In this document: positions 41,253 to 50,550 of the stretch, piece by piece
Position numbering within the stretch: the stretch's first letter is position 1
How the letters are laid out: each line of letters opens with the position of its first letter
From: Polyangium sp. y55x31
GTDB lineage: Bacteria; Myxococcota_A; Polyangia; Polyangiales; Polyangiaceae
Assembly: GCF_029946505.1 (NCBI RefSeq)
Contig: NZ_JARZHG010000002.1
Span: 434,001-498,000, forward strand
Length of the DNA stretch: 64,000 nucleotides
Direction: 5' to 3'
Position numbers and translations under genes: made by a program
Notes under the pieces: model-generated
Databases searched by the model: none
Told to the model about the DNA's origin: nothing
What the model saw: the letters and a program-made list of their open reading frames with translations, nothing else

Positions 41253-43493
41253 GTGAGCTCTTCCCTTGTCCTCACCGCTCGACGATGGCTTGGCTTCTTC
41301 GCCGGATGCGTCGCAGTCGGCTGCGGCGGCACCACCAGCACCACGCAACCGATCGCGCAGAGCGCTCCCGTGACACCGCCGAGCCCACCGGCCGCGCCTC
41401 CGGTGAGCGTCGTATTTCAGCCGTGGAACATAGGGGGAGCACGCCTCCTGGCATTGCCAGGGCGGAAGGTGGTCTGGGGCGGGGAAAACCATCTGACGTT
41501 TTTCGACAGGCAGAGCCCCGGCGAGGCCGTCGATCCGGGGCGTTTCGTCGCCGTCGCATCCCTTCCCGTGAACAGCCTCCACCCACGGAGCATCGTTCTC
41601 ACCGCGAATGGCGCCGACGTCATCGTGCTCGGTTCGGTCACCGCGACCGCCTGGGAGGGACACATCATCCTGCCACCCTCGGTGCGGGTGGTGGAACGGT
41701 GGAACCTCGCCAAGCGCACACGGATCTGGTCGCGCACCCTGCCTCCCATGCCGAACGTGAAAACCGGCGCGGGGTCGACCGAAAATGACGACCTCTTGAC
41801 GCTGGGCCCGCGTGGCCTCTTCGCGACCCGCTGCATGGGTATGCAGGGGTCGCAAACCAACTGCCATGTCGTCGCGCTCGACGAGCGTACGGGAGCGATT
41901 GGCGCCGCGGAAGCATGGACGTCCACGGATTATTCTTTCTCGTGGTGGGACCATGATTCTCAGGAGGTGTCGCCGGGACGGCGTCATACGCTCGTCCGTG
42001 GACGCTCGTACTCGACGCAGTCCTACTTCCTCGTGTTCGACGAAATGGGGCGCATCGTCGGCAGGGTGCTGGCGGCGTGCGCTCGTTTCGCGGAAGGTGG
42101 CTCGGAAGAGACGCCTTCGATCCTGGTCGACGAGCAGAGCAACCTCAGCGCAGACGCCGCCGTCTCCAAGCGCTTTCGCCTGATCAAGGACACGAGCGCC
42201 TGCCAGTTGCAGCAGCATCTGACGGACGCGCGCAAGTACCAGAGAACGAACGCCATCTATCCGGTGACGAGCCAATTCAACTGGATCGGCGGGGGCCGTC
42301 GGATCGTATGGAGCTCCGTCACCCGGCGTATCAGCACCCCGGACGAGCCGCCCAAGGCTTACTCCATGGAGGTGGGCCGCTCGAGCCTCCCCGCGCCGCT
42401 GCCCCCGCCGCCCGGCGTGACGGATACGAACGTGCTCTTCGCCGGCTCGGGCTCCGATCTGTATGCGTACACGAAGGAGAAGATTTTTCATCTGGAGGAC
42501 ACCGGCTTCGTGTTCGATTCGCCGAAGACCGGGCAGGGCGTCATTTTCAGCCGCGGGAGCGAGGCGCTTTTGGCGACGTACGCGGGGGTCGACGCCAGCA
42601 AATACGTCCTTTCGCTCGGCAAGCGCCAGCCGGGCAAACCCGGCTTCACGTGGCAAAGGATCTCCGCGGTCTCGACATTCAGGCCCGATTTCGTCCCCTT
42701 CGAGAATGCAGGGCGCCCGCAGATGCTGCTCGCCGGCGGGAAACAAGGGCTCCAGTGGGTCGACACGCGGACGGGACAAGTGTTCCTGCAGAGCTGCGCG
42801 CCCGGTGCTCCATCGCCGAATCGCTGCAACGACCCGCGCGCCCAGAATGATTATCGCGGATTGGTCGTGTCGAGCACGCGCCGGACGGCCTTCACGATGC
42901 ACCTGAAGGATGCGAGCATCAGGTACAACAATTTGTTCGAAGAGATCGACCTGTCCACCGGGAAGGTGCTGCGGAGCTTCCCGGCGCCGGATTGGCTCAC
43001 GTCGAGTCCTCTGGACTTGCCCATGGGCTGGCTCGAGAAAGAGCGCCGGTTCTGGATCGTGGGGGAGGATTCCCGGTCCAAGAGGTCCGGCGCCTCCGTC
43101 ACGATCGTGACCCTCCCCGCCAAGGACGGCGCCGAGCCGCATTACGAGTCGTTCGGCACCATGTCGCGGCCCGATCATTTCGGCGTAGATCCGGAGGGCC
43201 GCTTCTTCGTGTCCGCGCGAGACCTCGATACGATCGACGTTTTTGCCCCCAATGGGGTCCTCGTGCTCACGATGGGCGTTCGCGGCGATGGCGCCTTCGC
43301 GCAGGCGGGAGACGGTCGTTTCGCCTGCACGGGCAAAACATGCGACGAGTTTCGGTGCGTCGTCGGGAACGTGGCTCGCCTGGCGAGCGATCCGGCCTGC
43401 GCCGCATTGCGCGTGGAAGGATTCACCATCGTCGACGAGCTTGCGCGCGCCGAGGGCATTCGCGAGCCCGGCAAGGCGAGCCGGCCCGAATGA
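41253..43493 (+). CDS. Beta-propeller-like lipoprotein
   Basis: 746 residues from GTG 41253. Lipoprotein signal with CVAVGCGGT (lipidation at the GC), then a Pro-rich linker (TPPSPPAAPPVSV) and a long chain of short strand-turn units with recurring RG/DG turns (LALPGRKVVWGGENHL, GPRGLFATRCMG, GPDGLF-like turns), as in PQQ- or Kelch-type propellers. Tryptophans at repeat ends (VERWNLAKRTRIWSRTLPP) recall PQQ-like repeats. Probably on the cell surface; ligand unknown. Confidence 0.65.
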   Translation: MSSSLVLTARRWLGFFAGCVAVGCGGTTSTTQPIAQSAPVTPPSPPAAPPVSVVFQPWNIGGARLLALPGRKVVWGGENHLTFFDRQSPGEAVDPGRFVAVASLPVNSLHPRSIVLTANGADVIVLGSVTATAWEGHIILPPSVRVVERWNLAKRTRIWSRTLPPMPNVKTGAGSTENDDLLTLGPRGLFATRCMGMQGSQTNCHVVALDERTGAIGAAEAWTSTDYSFSWWDHDSQEVSPGRRHTLVRGRSYSTQSYFLVFDEMGRIVGRVLAACARFAEGGSEETPSILVDEQSNLSADAAVSKRFRLIKDTSACQLQQHLTDARKYQRTNAIYPVTSQFNWIGGGRRIVWSSVTRRISTPDEPPKAYSMEVGRSSLPAPLPPPPGVTDTNVLFAGSGSDLYAYTKEKIFHLEDTGFVFDSPKTGQGVIFSRGSEALLATYAGVDASKYVLSLGKRQPGKPGFTWQRISAVSTFRPDFVPFENAGRPQMLLAGGKQGLQWVDTRTGQVFLQSCAPGAPSPNRCNDPRAQNDYRGLVVSSTRRTAFTMHLKDASIRYNNLFEEIDLSTGKVLRSFPAPDWLTSSPLDLPMGWLEKERRFWIVGEDSRSKRSGASVTIVTLPAKDGAEPHYESFGTMSRPDHFGVDPEGRFFVSARDLDTIDVFAPNGVLVLTMGVRGDGAFAQAGDGRFACTGKTCDEFRCVVGNVARLASDPACAALRVEGFTIVDELARAEGIREPGKASRPE

Positions 43494-43517
43494 CGAGAGC
43501 CTCGACCGAGCCCCGTT

Positions 43518-45104
43518 TCAAGGGTCGTACGAGAGCTTCAGCACGGACTGCTTCGACGAGCTATAGCGAATGTTGACCTGGTGCACGCCGAGCGTTGCCG
43601 GCTGATAAAGCGGGTCGTAGGTGTCGAGCACGAGGGCCAGGCGGTGGCCGGCCGGCACGTCGTAACCCGCCGCGACGAGCTCGATGGACATCTTCACGTC
43701 CTGCCCGGGCGTCGCGTTGTGCAGGGTCCTCACGCCGTGCGAGATCAGCTTCCCGTTGCCCAGGATATCCTCGTCATAGAGGTAGGCGACGAGCTGGGTC
43801 TTCGCGTGCGAGGGAGACACCCAGACGTCGAGCGTCGAGACGCCGCGAAGCTTGAGCGGGGCGCTGAAGGACGAGGTTTCATAGACGATCGAGTTGATGC
43901 TGGAGGCCGCGGGCAGCCAGGCCGAGACCTCGAGATCGAGGTGCGCGTCGAGCGTGGCCGAGAGAATCGGAATGCCTGTCGTGGCGATCGAATCGGCGCC
44001 CGACCAGATCGAGTTCGTGGACGTCGACGTGTTGGGCGAGCCCCGCAAAGCGCCGTTCCCGATCAAGCCGCGGGGGCCCAGGTAGAGGGTCTTCGTGCTG
44101 ACGCTGGCGCTCGGCCAATCCTCGAACGCGACGCGCTGGTGCGAGGACTGGAGCTCCATCGTGACCGGCGGCTCATCCATGATGCCGTTGTCGACGCCCT
44201 TGAGCCAGTAATCGAACCAGTCGTGGACGTTGTCCCACACGTAATTCGGTAGCCCGAGCAGCCCCGTGGCCTCGGCGCTGATGTGGATGCCCTGGTTGAC
44301 GTCGATCCGCTTGGGACCGGTGAGCAGCGAATACAGCTCGAGCGAGGAGTTCGGCTTGAACAGCTCGTCGTTGAAATTGTTGCTGATGTAGACGGGGGCG
44401 CTCCGGGCGTTGATCTGGTCCACGTACGTGAGGGGGGAGCGGTCGTTGGCCCAGGCGATCGCCTCGGAGACGTCGGTGCCCGCGAGCAGGTCGCCGAAAT
44501 AAGCCGGGATGTCGCTCGAGATCTCCCCGAGCAGATAACCCGAGCCGACGAGGAGCGTGCCCCACACGAGGCTCGTCGACTCGCCGCCGTAAAGGGCGTC
44601 CGGCAGGCTGCCCCACCCGCTCAGCGCTGCCGCGGTCTTGATGCGCGGCTCGTGCGCGATCCCGAGCAGCGAGAGCCCCGCACCATACGACATCCCGGAA
44701 ATGCCGATGTTCGAGATGTCGGCCTGCGTGTTCGTGTCGAGCCAATCGATGATGGCCGCGAGATCCTCCATGTCCTCGGGCCCGCCCACGGTCGCGAATG
44801 CGGTCGACTGCCCCCAGCCGCGGGCGCTGTAGCTCAGCACGAGATAACCGTCCTGCGCGAACTTGCTGGCCTGGGCGAGGTACTCGTGCTCCTCGAGCGC
44901 CCAGCTATTGACGAAGATGATGGTCGGGAGCGCCGCGTTCGAGCTCGTCGTGACGGGGGTGAAGAGATTGGCCGCGATTTCGGTTCCGTCCGCCGACGTG
45001 ATGACGATCCGATCATCGAATCGGATGCTCTCGGCGGCCAGCGCGCTCTGCGAACAAACCAGCCCAGAGATGGCGCCGAGCGCCAACACCGTGAACTTTT
45101 TCAT
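43518..45104 (-). CDS. S15/CocE-type alpha/beta hydrolase, exported
   Basis: 528 residues from MKKFTVLALG with a Sec signal ending ALAA. Alpha/beta-hydrolase nucleophile in ISGMSYGAGLSLL (S139), oxyanion region FVNSWALEEHEY, then a C-terminal jelly-roll domain (LRGVSTLDVWVSPSHAK to RYSSSKQSVLKLSYDP) as in X-Pro dipeptidyl-peptidase and cocaine esterase relatives. Likely a secreted acyl-ester or peptide hydrolase. Its long 5' spacer separates it from the TonB gene. Confidence 0.82.
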   Translation of the reverse strand: MKKFTVLALGAISGLVCSQSALAAESIRFDDRIVITSADGTEIAANLFTPVTTSSNAALPTIIFVNSWALEEHEYLAQASKFAQDGYLVLSYSARGWGQSTAFATVGGPEDMEDLAAIIDWLDTNTQADISNIGISGMSYGAGLSLLGIAHEPRIKTAAALSGWGSLPDALYGGESTSLVWGTLLVGSGYLLGEISSDIPAYFGDLLAGTDVSEAIAWANDRSPLTYVDQINARSAPVYISNNFNDELFKPNSSLELYSLLTGPKRIDVNQGIHISAEATGLLGLPNYVWDNVHDWFDYWLKGVDNGIMDEPPVTMELQSSHQRVAFEDWPSASVSTKTLYLGPRGLIGNGALRGSPNTSTSTNSIWSGADSIATTGIPILSATLDAHLDLEVSAWLPAASSINSIVYETSSFSAPLKLRGVSTLDVWVSPSHAKTQLVAYLYDEDILGNGKLISHGVRTLHNATPGQDVKMSIELVAAGYDVPAGHRLALVLDTYDPLYQPATLGVHQVNIRYSSSKQSVLKLSYDP

Positions 45105-45797
45105 GTCCTCGTCCCCTCGCGCGGGCCCTGAAATGGCAGAAAGAATCCGCCTCTGCGCGAGAACCACGCGCGTCGCCCGGCGTCTCGAAATACCTTACGC
45201 GAAGCGGCACCGAAATAGCCAGCGAATTCTTGCGTACGCTAAGGACTTTGTAGGACGTACCAGGCGCGTGACCCGCCGCCGAGTGCTGCCATTCAAATTT
45301 TGCGATATCGTTCTCCGTGGCCCTTCAGCCTCGTCGTTCGGCCCGTTCACGTACCATTCTTCCAGCCCGTCGCGCTCATAACGAACCCGACGGTGAAAAC
45401 GATATGCCGGGCGCCTCCTGGCGCCTACACGCAACCACAACGTAAGTTCACCCGGATCCCTCGTCGACGAGACCCCGGAGGAGGTCGGACCTCGTCGGGG
45501 GCCTCGTCGACGAGGCGCGCGCGCAGCTCGGGCACGACGCGCGTCGATGTCTGCGCTCGCGTACGGGTACACGGAGGACAAGCCCCGCGACCGCGTCTGT
45601 TTCACGCCCGCAACAGCGGAGCATTGCTGTAACGACGGCGTGTCAGTGTCACGCGCGCGTGACACCCTCCGTGCAGGTGTCCTGTCTCGATGCCCAGGAT
45701 TCCGCGGCGCGAATCGTGGTACGAGGATTGCTCACGTGCAGGCCATCGTCCTGGAAGGCAGGGTCTTCACCCCGTCAGCATTGGAAATCGAATCGTC
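45105..45797. other. 693-base spacer with paired palindromes before the TonB receptor gene
   Basis: The spacer has lower GC than its neighbours. It holds two copies of CCTCGTCGACGAG(G) at 45459-45471 and 45502-45515, 43 bases apart, each a palindrome around GTCGAC, and a 20-base perfect palindrome at 45646-45665. Open frames of up to 156 codons cross it but are Arg-rich and lack family features. No riboswitch was recognised. Confidence 0.5.
45646..45665. promoter_or_regulatory. Perfect 20-bp palindrome, candidate operator of the TonB receptor gene
   Basis: Half-site GTGTCACGCG with its exact complement, no spacer, 132 bp upstream of the receptor's ATG. The TGTCA/TGACA ends are classic for TetR- or GntR-class dimers. 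No cognate regulator lies next to it, and no second copy was found. Confidence 0.4.
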
Positions 45798-48700
45798 ATG
45801 CGCTTGCTCCATGGCCCCCGATGGTTTTCCCCGGCGACGACCTTTTGCCTCGGCCTCTTGGCCGCCTCCTCCGCCTCCGCCGCCGGAAACTCGGTCCTGA
45901 CCGGGACCGTCCTCGACGCGGCGACGAAAAAGCCCGTCGCGGACGCCGTCATCACCGTGGTTCTACCCGGGATGCAGGGCGAGCAGGTCGTCGTGACGAG
46001 CGCGTCCGGCACCTATCGCGTTCCTTCTCTCCCCCCGGGCGAATACACGATCCGGGTCGAGAAGGAGCAGTACAGGCCCCACGTGCGCGGCGGGCTCACG
46101 CTCCTGACGAACGGCGCGATCCGCGTCAACATCCAGCTCTTGCCCGACCTGCGCTTGGTGGAGCCGCCCTACGAGCCGTCTCCGCCTCCGTCGATCGACG
46201 AATCGGCGACGACAGGCTTGGTCGTCGATGCAGATGTCTGGCATCGCCTCGCGGTGGCGCCGCCGGGAGGTCGAGCCTCGGCCGTGCGATCGTTCGAGAG
46301 CCTCGGGGCGCTCGCGCCCGGCGCCCAGCCGACGAGCCTCGGCTTTTCCATCCACGGCTCGTCGGCGCCCGAGAACCGATTCCAGGTCGACGGCGTCTCC
46401 GTGGGCAACGCTTCGGACGGCATCAACGACATGCCGCTCTCGCTCGAGTTCGTCCGGGAGGTCCAGGTCGCCACGGGCGGATACATGCCCGAGTTCGGCC
46501 GGACCACGGGCGGCGTGTTCAACGTCGTCACGAAGGCGAGCGTCGACGAGTTTCACAGCTCGTGGGTGTATCGCAACAAGTTTCGCGGGTCGATCTTCGG
46601 CGGCTACACGCCGGGCGCGTTCGAGGGAGCACGAAAGCCCGTGCGCGCGGAGGGCACGGTGGTCGCTGTCGATCAGAAGCTCGGCGCGATGCGTGATTTC
46701 GGGTTCGAGCTCCGCGGCCCCATCAAGGAAAATCGCCTGTGGTTTTACGCGGGATTGAACGTGGCCTTCCAGGACGTCGACATCGTGCGTTCGCTGGGCC
46801 GTCTGCGCTACGAGACGAACCCCGACGGATCCTTGAAGCTCGACGCGAGCGGCCATCCCATCAGCCTCCGCGATGAATACGGATCTCAGCTCACCGAGCC
46901 CATCGCGGGCGGGACCCGTCGCTACATCGCGTCGAAAGAGACGCTGCAATACATCGGCAAGCTCACGTGGTACATCAACGAGCCGCAAGACGACCCGTCG
47001 CATACGTTGACGCTCTCGGTGTTCGGTTCGCCCACGTGGTCCGGGGGGGACGGGCGGCTCTCGCTCAATGGGGTCACGGGCACGACCACGGCGATCGACA
47101 CGAGCTCGCTGGAGGGGCAATACACGGCCTTCGGGCGGCGGGAAGAGCAGATGAGCAACACCACCTCCCTCACGTTCTCGTCGGCGTTCCTGCACAAGTC
47201 GCTCCTCCTCGACGCGACGATCGCATATCATCACGCCTCCTCGAACCGCCTGCCGGTCGACCGGGCGGCGATCGGCAGCGGGAAGGGGCTCGACGCCGTC
47301 CCCGGGATCGCCTGGACGCGTGGGGCGCCGCATACCATCGCCGATTTCGAGGATCTTCCGGCAGGGAGCGGCTGCGAGCCGAAGGGGGCGACGAACGTCA
47401 TCCATTGCCCCGTGCGCGCCTACCTGAGCGGTGGTCCCGGGAACGTGAGCGAGTCCAGCACGAACCGCTTCCAGGGGAAAGCCGTGGTCACGTACCTGCT
47501 CTCGGCGCTGGGGTTCCACGTCATCAAGGCGGGGATCGACGTCGAGGTGTCGAACAGCCTGTTCGCCCAGGCGAATACGGGGAACGTATGGCTTTCGGAG
47601 ACGCGGGATGGCTCGGGGTGGCAAGTCTGGCGCATCGGCAACCTGACGAACCCGGAGGACGTCTACGTCCCGAAATTGCAGTCCTCCACGACGCGCTCCA
47701 CCCTCGTCGGCGGGTTTGTCCAGGATAGCTTCGACATCCTCGGCCGGGTCAGGCTGGACGCAGGCTTGCGGTACGACGCGCAGATGATGTCGAGCAGCGA
47801 TGGGATGGGCATGCTGCTCCCGAACCAGTGGTCTCCACGCGTCGGAGCCGTCTACGACCTCACCCGTCTGGGAAGGTCGAAGATCTTCGCCAGCTACGCG
47901 CGTTATTACGAGAACGTGCCCCTCGGCCTGGCCGACCGCTCGTTCGTCCAGCGGCCCCTCACCGTGTCGGAGGTGTCGAGCTCCGTGTGCGACCCGCGCG
48001 ACCCCGCGAAGGTCGAGGCCTGCCTGGACCCGAAGAACAACCTCACGATCGGGCAGCCCTCCTCACCGAACCGGCAATGGGGTTTTCATTCCGGCGAGCG
48101 CGCGGCGGTGGATCCGGAGATCGAGGCGCAGTCGATGGACGAGATCTCGGCAGGCGGCGAATACGAGGTCTTCGGCGCCGCGCACGTGGGCGTCAACTAC
48201 GTGCACCGTTCGCTCCACCGCGCCATCGAGACCATGAGCCGGGACGAAGGGGCGTCGTTTTTCGTGGGGAACCCCGGCCATGGCGCGGGCTCCGACTTCC
48301 CCGAAGCCCGGCGCGACTACGATGCCCTGACGCTGTTCTTCCAGAAAACGTTCTTCAAGGGGTGGTTCGCGCTCGCCAGCTACACGGCGTCGTATCTCCG
48401 CGGGAACTACCCCGGGCTCGCCTCGGGGCCCTATCCGTCGCCCCACACGCTCTCCGATTTCGACCTCCTGTCGCTCCAGCCGAACCGTGACGGCCCGCTC
48501 CCCGGGGATCGGCGTCATTCGGTCAAGGTCTTCGGCGCCAAGGAGTTCGTCCTCTCGAAGAGCGTCCACGTCAACATAGGAATGGGCTACACGGGCGCGT
48601 CGGGCGCCCCGCTCGACGTCCTCGGCGCTCACCCCTCCTACGGCAGAGGTGCCGCCTTCATCCTGCCCCGCGGCGCGGGGGGCAACTTGCCCTGGGTCCA

Positions 48701-49040
48701 CAGCGTCGATTCGAACCTCGTCGTCGGCTACAAGGTGGGCGAGGACAGCACGCTCTCGGTGAGCGTGGACGTGTTCAACCTGTTCAACTTCCAGGCCGAG
48801 ACCGGCCGCGATCAATCGTTCACGTACGCGAACGTCCGGCCCATCGACGGCGGCACGGCCGCGGACCTGCCGAACAAGGGAGAGGCGGCCTGCGCCACCG
48901 GCGCGGGTTGTCGCTACAAGCTCGTGAATTTCGAGGACGGCTCGCCCTTCGATCCCGCCGACCGAAACCCGAGCTACGGCAGCCCCACGTCCTACCAGAG
49001 CCCGAGGACGATCCGCATGGGCATGCGGTTGACCTTCTGA
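45798..49040 (+). CDS. TonB-dependent receptor with carboxypeptidase-like regulatory domain
   Basis: 1080 residues from ATG 45798 (MRLLHGPRWF); upstream in-frame codons are Arg-rich and not exported-protein-like. Signal peptide ends near SASAAG. Residues about 30-115 form a CarboxypepD_reg-like domain (LTGTVLDAATKKPVADAVITV), then a plug (LGFSIHGSSAPENRFQVDGVSVG, FNVVTKASVDEFHSSW) and a 22-strand barrel ending in YQSPRTIRMGMRLTF. SusC-/Oar-like outer-membrane importer or adhesin; Oar relatives in Myxococcus affect development. Substrate unknown. Confidence 0.88.
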   Translation: MRLLHGPRWFSPATTFCLGLLAASSASAAGNSVLTGTVLDAATKKPVADAVITVVLPGMQGEQVVVTSASGTYRVPSLPPGEYTIRVEKEQYRPHVRGGLTLLTNGAIRVNIQLLPDLRLVEPPYEPSPPPSIDESATTGLVVDADVWHRLAVAPPGGRASAVRSFESLGALAPGAQPTSLGFSIHGSSAPENRFQVDGVSVGNASDGINDMPLSLEFVREVQVATGGYMPEFGRTTGGVFNVVTKASVDEFHSSWVYRNKFRGSIFGGYTPGAFEGARKPVRAEGTVVAVDQKLGAMRDFGFELRGPIKENRLWFYAGLNVAFQDVDIVRSLGRLRYETNPDGSLKLDASGHPISLRDEYGSQLTEPIAGGTRRYIASKETLQYIGKLTWYINEPQDDPSHTLTLSVFGSPTWSGGDGRLSLNGVTGTTTAIDTSSLEGQYTAFGRREEQMSNTTSLTFSSAFLHKSLLLDATIAYHHASSNRLPVDRAAIGSGKGLDAVPGIAWTRGAPHTIADFEDLPAGSGCEPKGATNVIHCPVRAYLSGGPGNVSESSTNRFQGKAVVTYLLSALGFHVIKAGIDVEVSNSLFAQANTGNVWLSETRDGSGWQVWRIGNLTNPEDVYVPKLQSSTTRSTLVGGFVQDSFDILGRVRLDAGLRYDAQMMSSSDGMGMLLPNQWSPRVGAVYDLTRLGRSKIFASYARYYENVPLGLADRSFVQRPLTVSEVSSSVCDPRDPAKVEACLDPKNNLTIGQPSSPNRQWGFHSGERAAVDPEIEAQSMDEISAGGEYEVFGAAHVGVNYVHRSLHRAIETMSRDEGASFFVGNPGHGAGSDFPEARRDYDALTLFFQKTFFKGWFALASYTASYLRGNYPGLASGPYPSPHTLSDFDLLSLQPNRDGPLPGDRRHSVKVFGAKEFVLSKSVHVNIGMGYTGASGAPLDVLGAHPSYGRGAAFILPRGAGGNLPWVHSVDSNLVVGYKVGEDSTLSVSVDVFNLFNFQAETGRDQSFTYANVRPIDGGTAADLPNKGEAACATGAGCRYKLVNFEDGSPFDPADRNPSYGSPTSYQSPRTIRMGMRLTF

Positions 49041-49191
49041 TGGCGGAACGAGGAGACGAGCCATGGCAGTGCCGGGATGCTTTTCCACCGACGGCGATTG
49101 GGAGTGAACATGGCAGCGCATTCGGCAACAAGCGCACGGTGGCGGAGACGCCGGAGGATTGATAGGCTGCGCGCTCGCGAAGGAGAGCGCC

Positions 49192-49818
49192 ATGGACCGT
49201 CGGCAACTGATCTTGGGAATGGGCGGCGTTGTGGCGCTCGGCGCGTGCCGGGCGGCGGACGGCAAGTCGCGGCAATCGGCGGCGCGCGCCGATCTCTACC
49301 GGTGCGAGGGCTGCGAGGGCGTGTTCGAGCGGCAGCCGACCGCTTCGAGCGCGCGGATCGCGCCGCCGGGCGAGCCGGGCGAACCGCTGGTGCTGGCGGG
49401 AACGGTGATCGCGCTCGACGGCGGGCTTGCGGCCGGCGTGACGATCTACGCCTATCACACCAATTCGGCGGGCCTTTACGCCAACGGCACGCCCGAGACC
49501 GAGTGGAGCCGCCGCCACGGCCGGCTGCGCGGCTGGGCGAAGACCGGAGCCGACGGGCGCTACCGCTTCGAGACGATCAAGCCCGCGCCCTATCCCGACC
49601 GAAGCCTGCCCGCGCATGTCCATTTGACCGTGCTCGAGCCCGGGCGGCGGCCCTACTGGATCGACGACATCGTTTTCGACGACGATGCGCTGGTCGATGC
49701 TGCCTATCGCCGGCGGATGGAGAATCGCGGGGGCGACGGGATTGTCCGGCTGGACCGCGAGGCCGACGGGCGGCTGCTGGCGGTGCGCGACATCCTGCTC
49801 GAGCGGCACCCAGCCTAG
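49192..49818 (+). CDS. Intradiol ring-cleavage dioxygenase, lipoprotein
   Basis: 208 residues with an RR-containing lipoprotein signal (MDRRQLILGMGGVVALGAC). The Fe(III) site of intradiol dioxygenases is present: GLYANG (Y96), PAPYPD (Y134), HVH at 142-144 (in AHVHLTVLEPG). Such exported catechol dioxygenase-like lipoproteins occur in many soil bacteria. Its codon habit and short loops look more like alphaproteobacterial homologues than the flanking genes. The TAG stop is made by the CTAG edge of the element at 49815, so the original C-terminus may have been slightly longer. Confidence 0.78.
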   Translation: MDRRQLILGMGGVVALGACRAADGKSRQSAARADLYRCEGCEGVFERQPTASSARIAPPGEPGEPLVLAGTVIALDGGLAAGVTIYAYHTNSAGLYANGTPETEWSRRHGRLRGWAKTGADGRYRFETIKPAPYPDRSLPAHVHLTVLEPGRRPYWIDDIVFDDDALVDAAYRRRMENRGGDGIVRLDREADGRLLAVRDILLERHPA

Positions 49819-49943
49819 CAGCCTGTGGAATTATCGTCGCGAGCGCCCCGAAGCTAGGGCGACGGAGCGAGGAATCCTGAAGGATTTCGAGCGATGTCGA
49901 CCGACGATTCGGGGCGCGCAGCAGATAAGTCCACAGGCTGCTA
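49815..49943. mobile_element. MITE-like element (about 129 bp) with CTAG ends
   Basis: Outer inverted repeats of 15 bases: CTAGCAGCCTGTGGA at 49815-49829 and its complement TCCACAGGCTGCTAG at 49929-49943. The CTAG at each edge can be read as target duplication, as for IS5-related elements that use CTAG, leaving an 11-base terminal repeat CAGCCTGTGGA. No transposase fits inside. An inner dyad AATCC-N4-GGATT near its middle adds secondary structure. The left CTAG supplies the stop of the dioxygenase gene. Confidence 0.65.
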
Positions 49944-50140
49944 GCGGCGGCGGAGCCGCGCGTCCTCGATGCTGACGAAGCAGACGCCGGCGGGAGTGGC
50001 CTGCCCAGGGCCCGCTCGCAGACGACGGAGCGCGGTGGCGTTGCTCGCCCCGCGACGGCCAACTTGACGGGCCGAACGCGGATAGGTTTGTAAGTCAAAA
50101 CGCCAGCCGGGTTTGCGTCGACGGGCCGCGTCGATTTTCT

Positions 50141-50171
50141 GTTACCTCTCGCTTCCCCGCGCATTGTTTGT
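50141..50171 (+). promoter_or_regulatory. Shared upstream element, copy 1
   Basis: A 31-base stretch starting GTTACCTC and ending CGCGCATTGTTTGT. Copy 2 at 53850-53880 has the same length and the same ends, differing at about six central bases. Here it ends only five bases before the ATG of the 112-residue protein at 50176, so that ATG would be leaderless if the stretch is a promoter; alternatively it is a repeat boundary. Confidence 0.4.
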
Positions 50172-50175
50172 AGGC

Positions 50176-50514
50176 ATGGGATCGTCCAAACCCGATTTAC
50201 GTAGCCGACGCGCCGAGCTCCTCGGCTTGCAGCTCGATGTCCGGCGCATCGTCCGGAGCGACAAGGCGCGCACGCGCGACTCCGCGGACGACAAGGAACA
50301 GCAGGTGATCGCCAACGCGCTCGGCGACCTCCCCAACTACACGCCGCACCCTGACGGCATGAAGCCGTGCATCATGGAGCCACCCACGCAGAAGAAGCAG
50401 ACGCACACGCCGCACACGCCACGGCGTCCCCTGGTCGACAGCGACAAGCAGGGCCGCCCCACGAGCGGTTTGTCCGCGGACTCGAAGGGTTCGTCCGCGG
50501 ACACGTCCCACTAG
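50176..50514 (+). CDS. Small hypothetical protein
   Basis: 112 residues from ATG 50176 (MGSSKPDLRSR). Basic, polar, no signal peptide; second half is low-complexity with His/Lys/Thr (QKKQTHTPHTPRRPL) and Ser-Asp (LSADSKGSSADTSH). Family not recognised. No ribosome site is visible at normal spacing; see the element just upstream. It precedes the frameshifted gene by 36 bases. Confidence 0.55.
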   Translation: MGSSKPDLRSRRAELLGLQLDVRRIVRSDKARTRDSADDKEQQVIANALGDLPNYTPHPDGMKPCIMEPPTQKKQTHTPHTPRRPLVDSDKQGRPTSGLSADSKGSSADTSH

Positions 50515-50550
50515 GATTCGAGCCTCCGAGTGTGCTAAAGATCTCGGCCC

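Noticed and set aside
45195-45665. A 156-codon minus-strand frame between the S15 and TonB genes.
   Set aside because: Arg-rich, no ribosome site, crosses two palindromes; no known domain.
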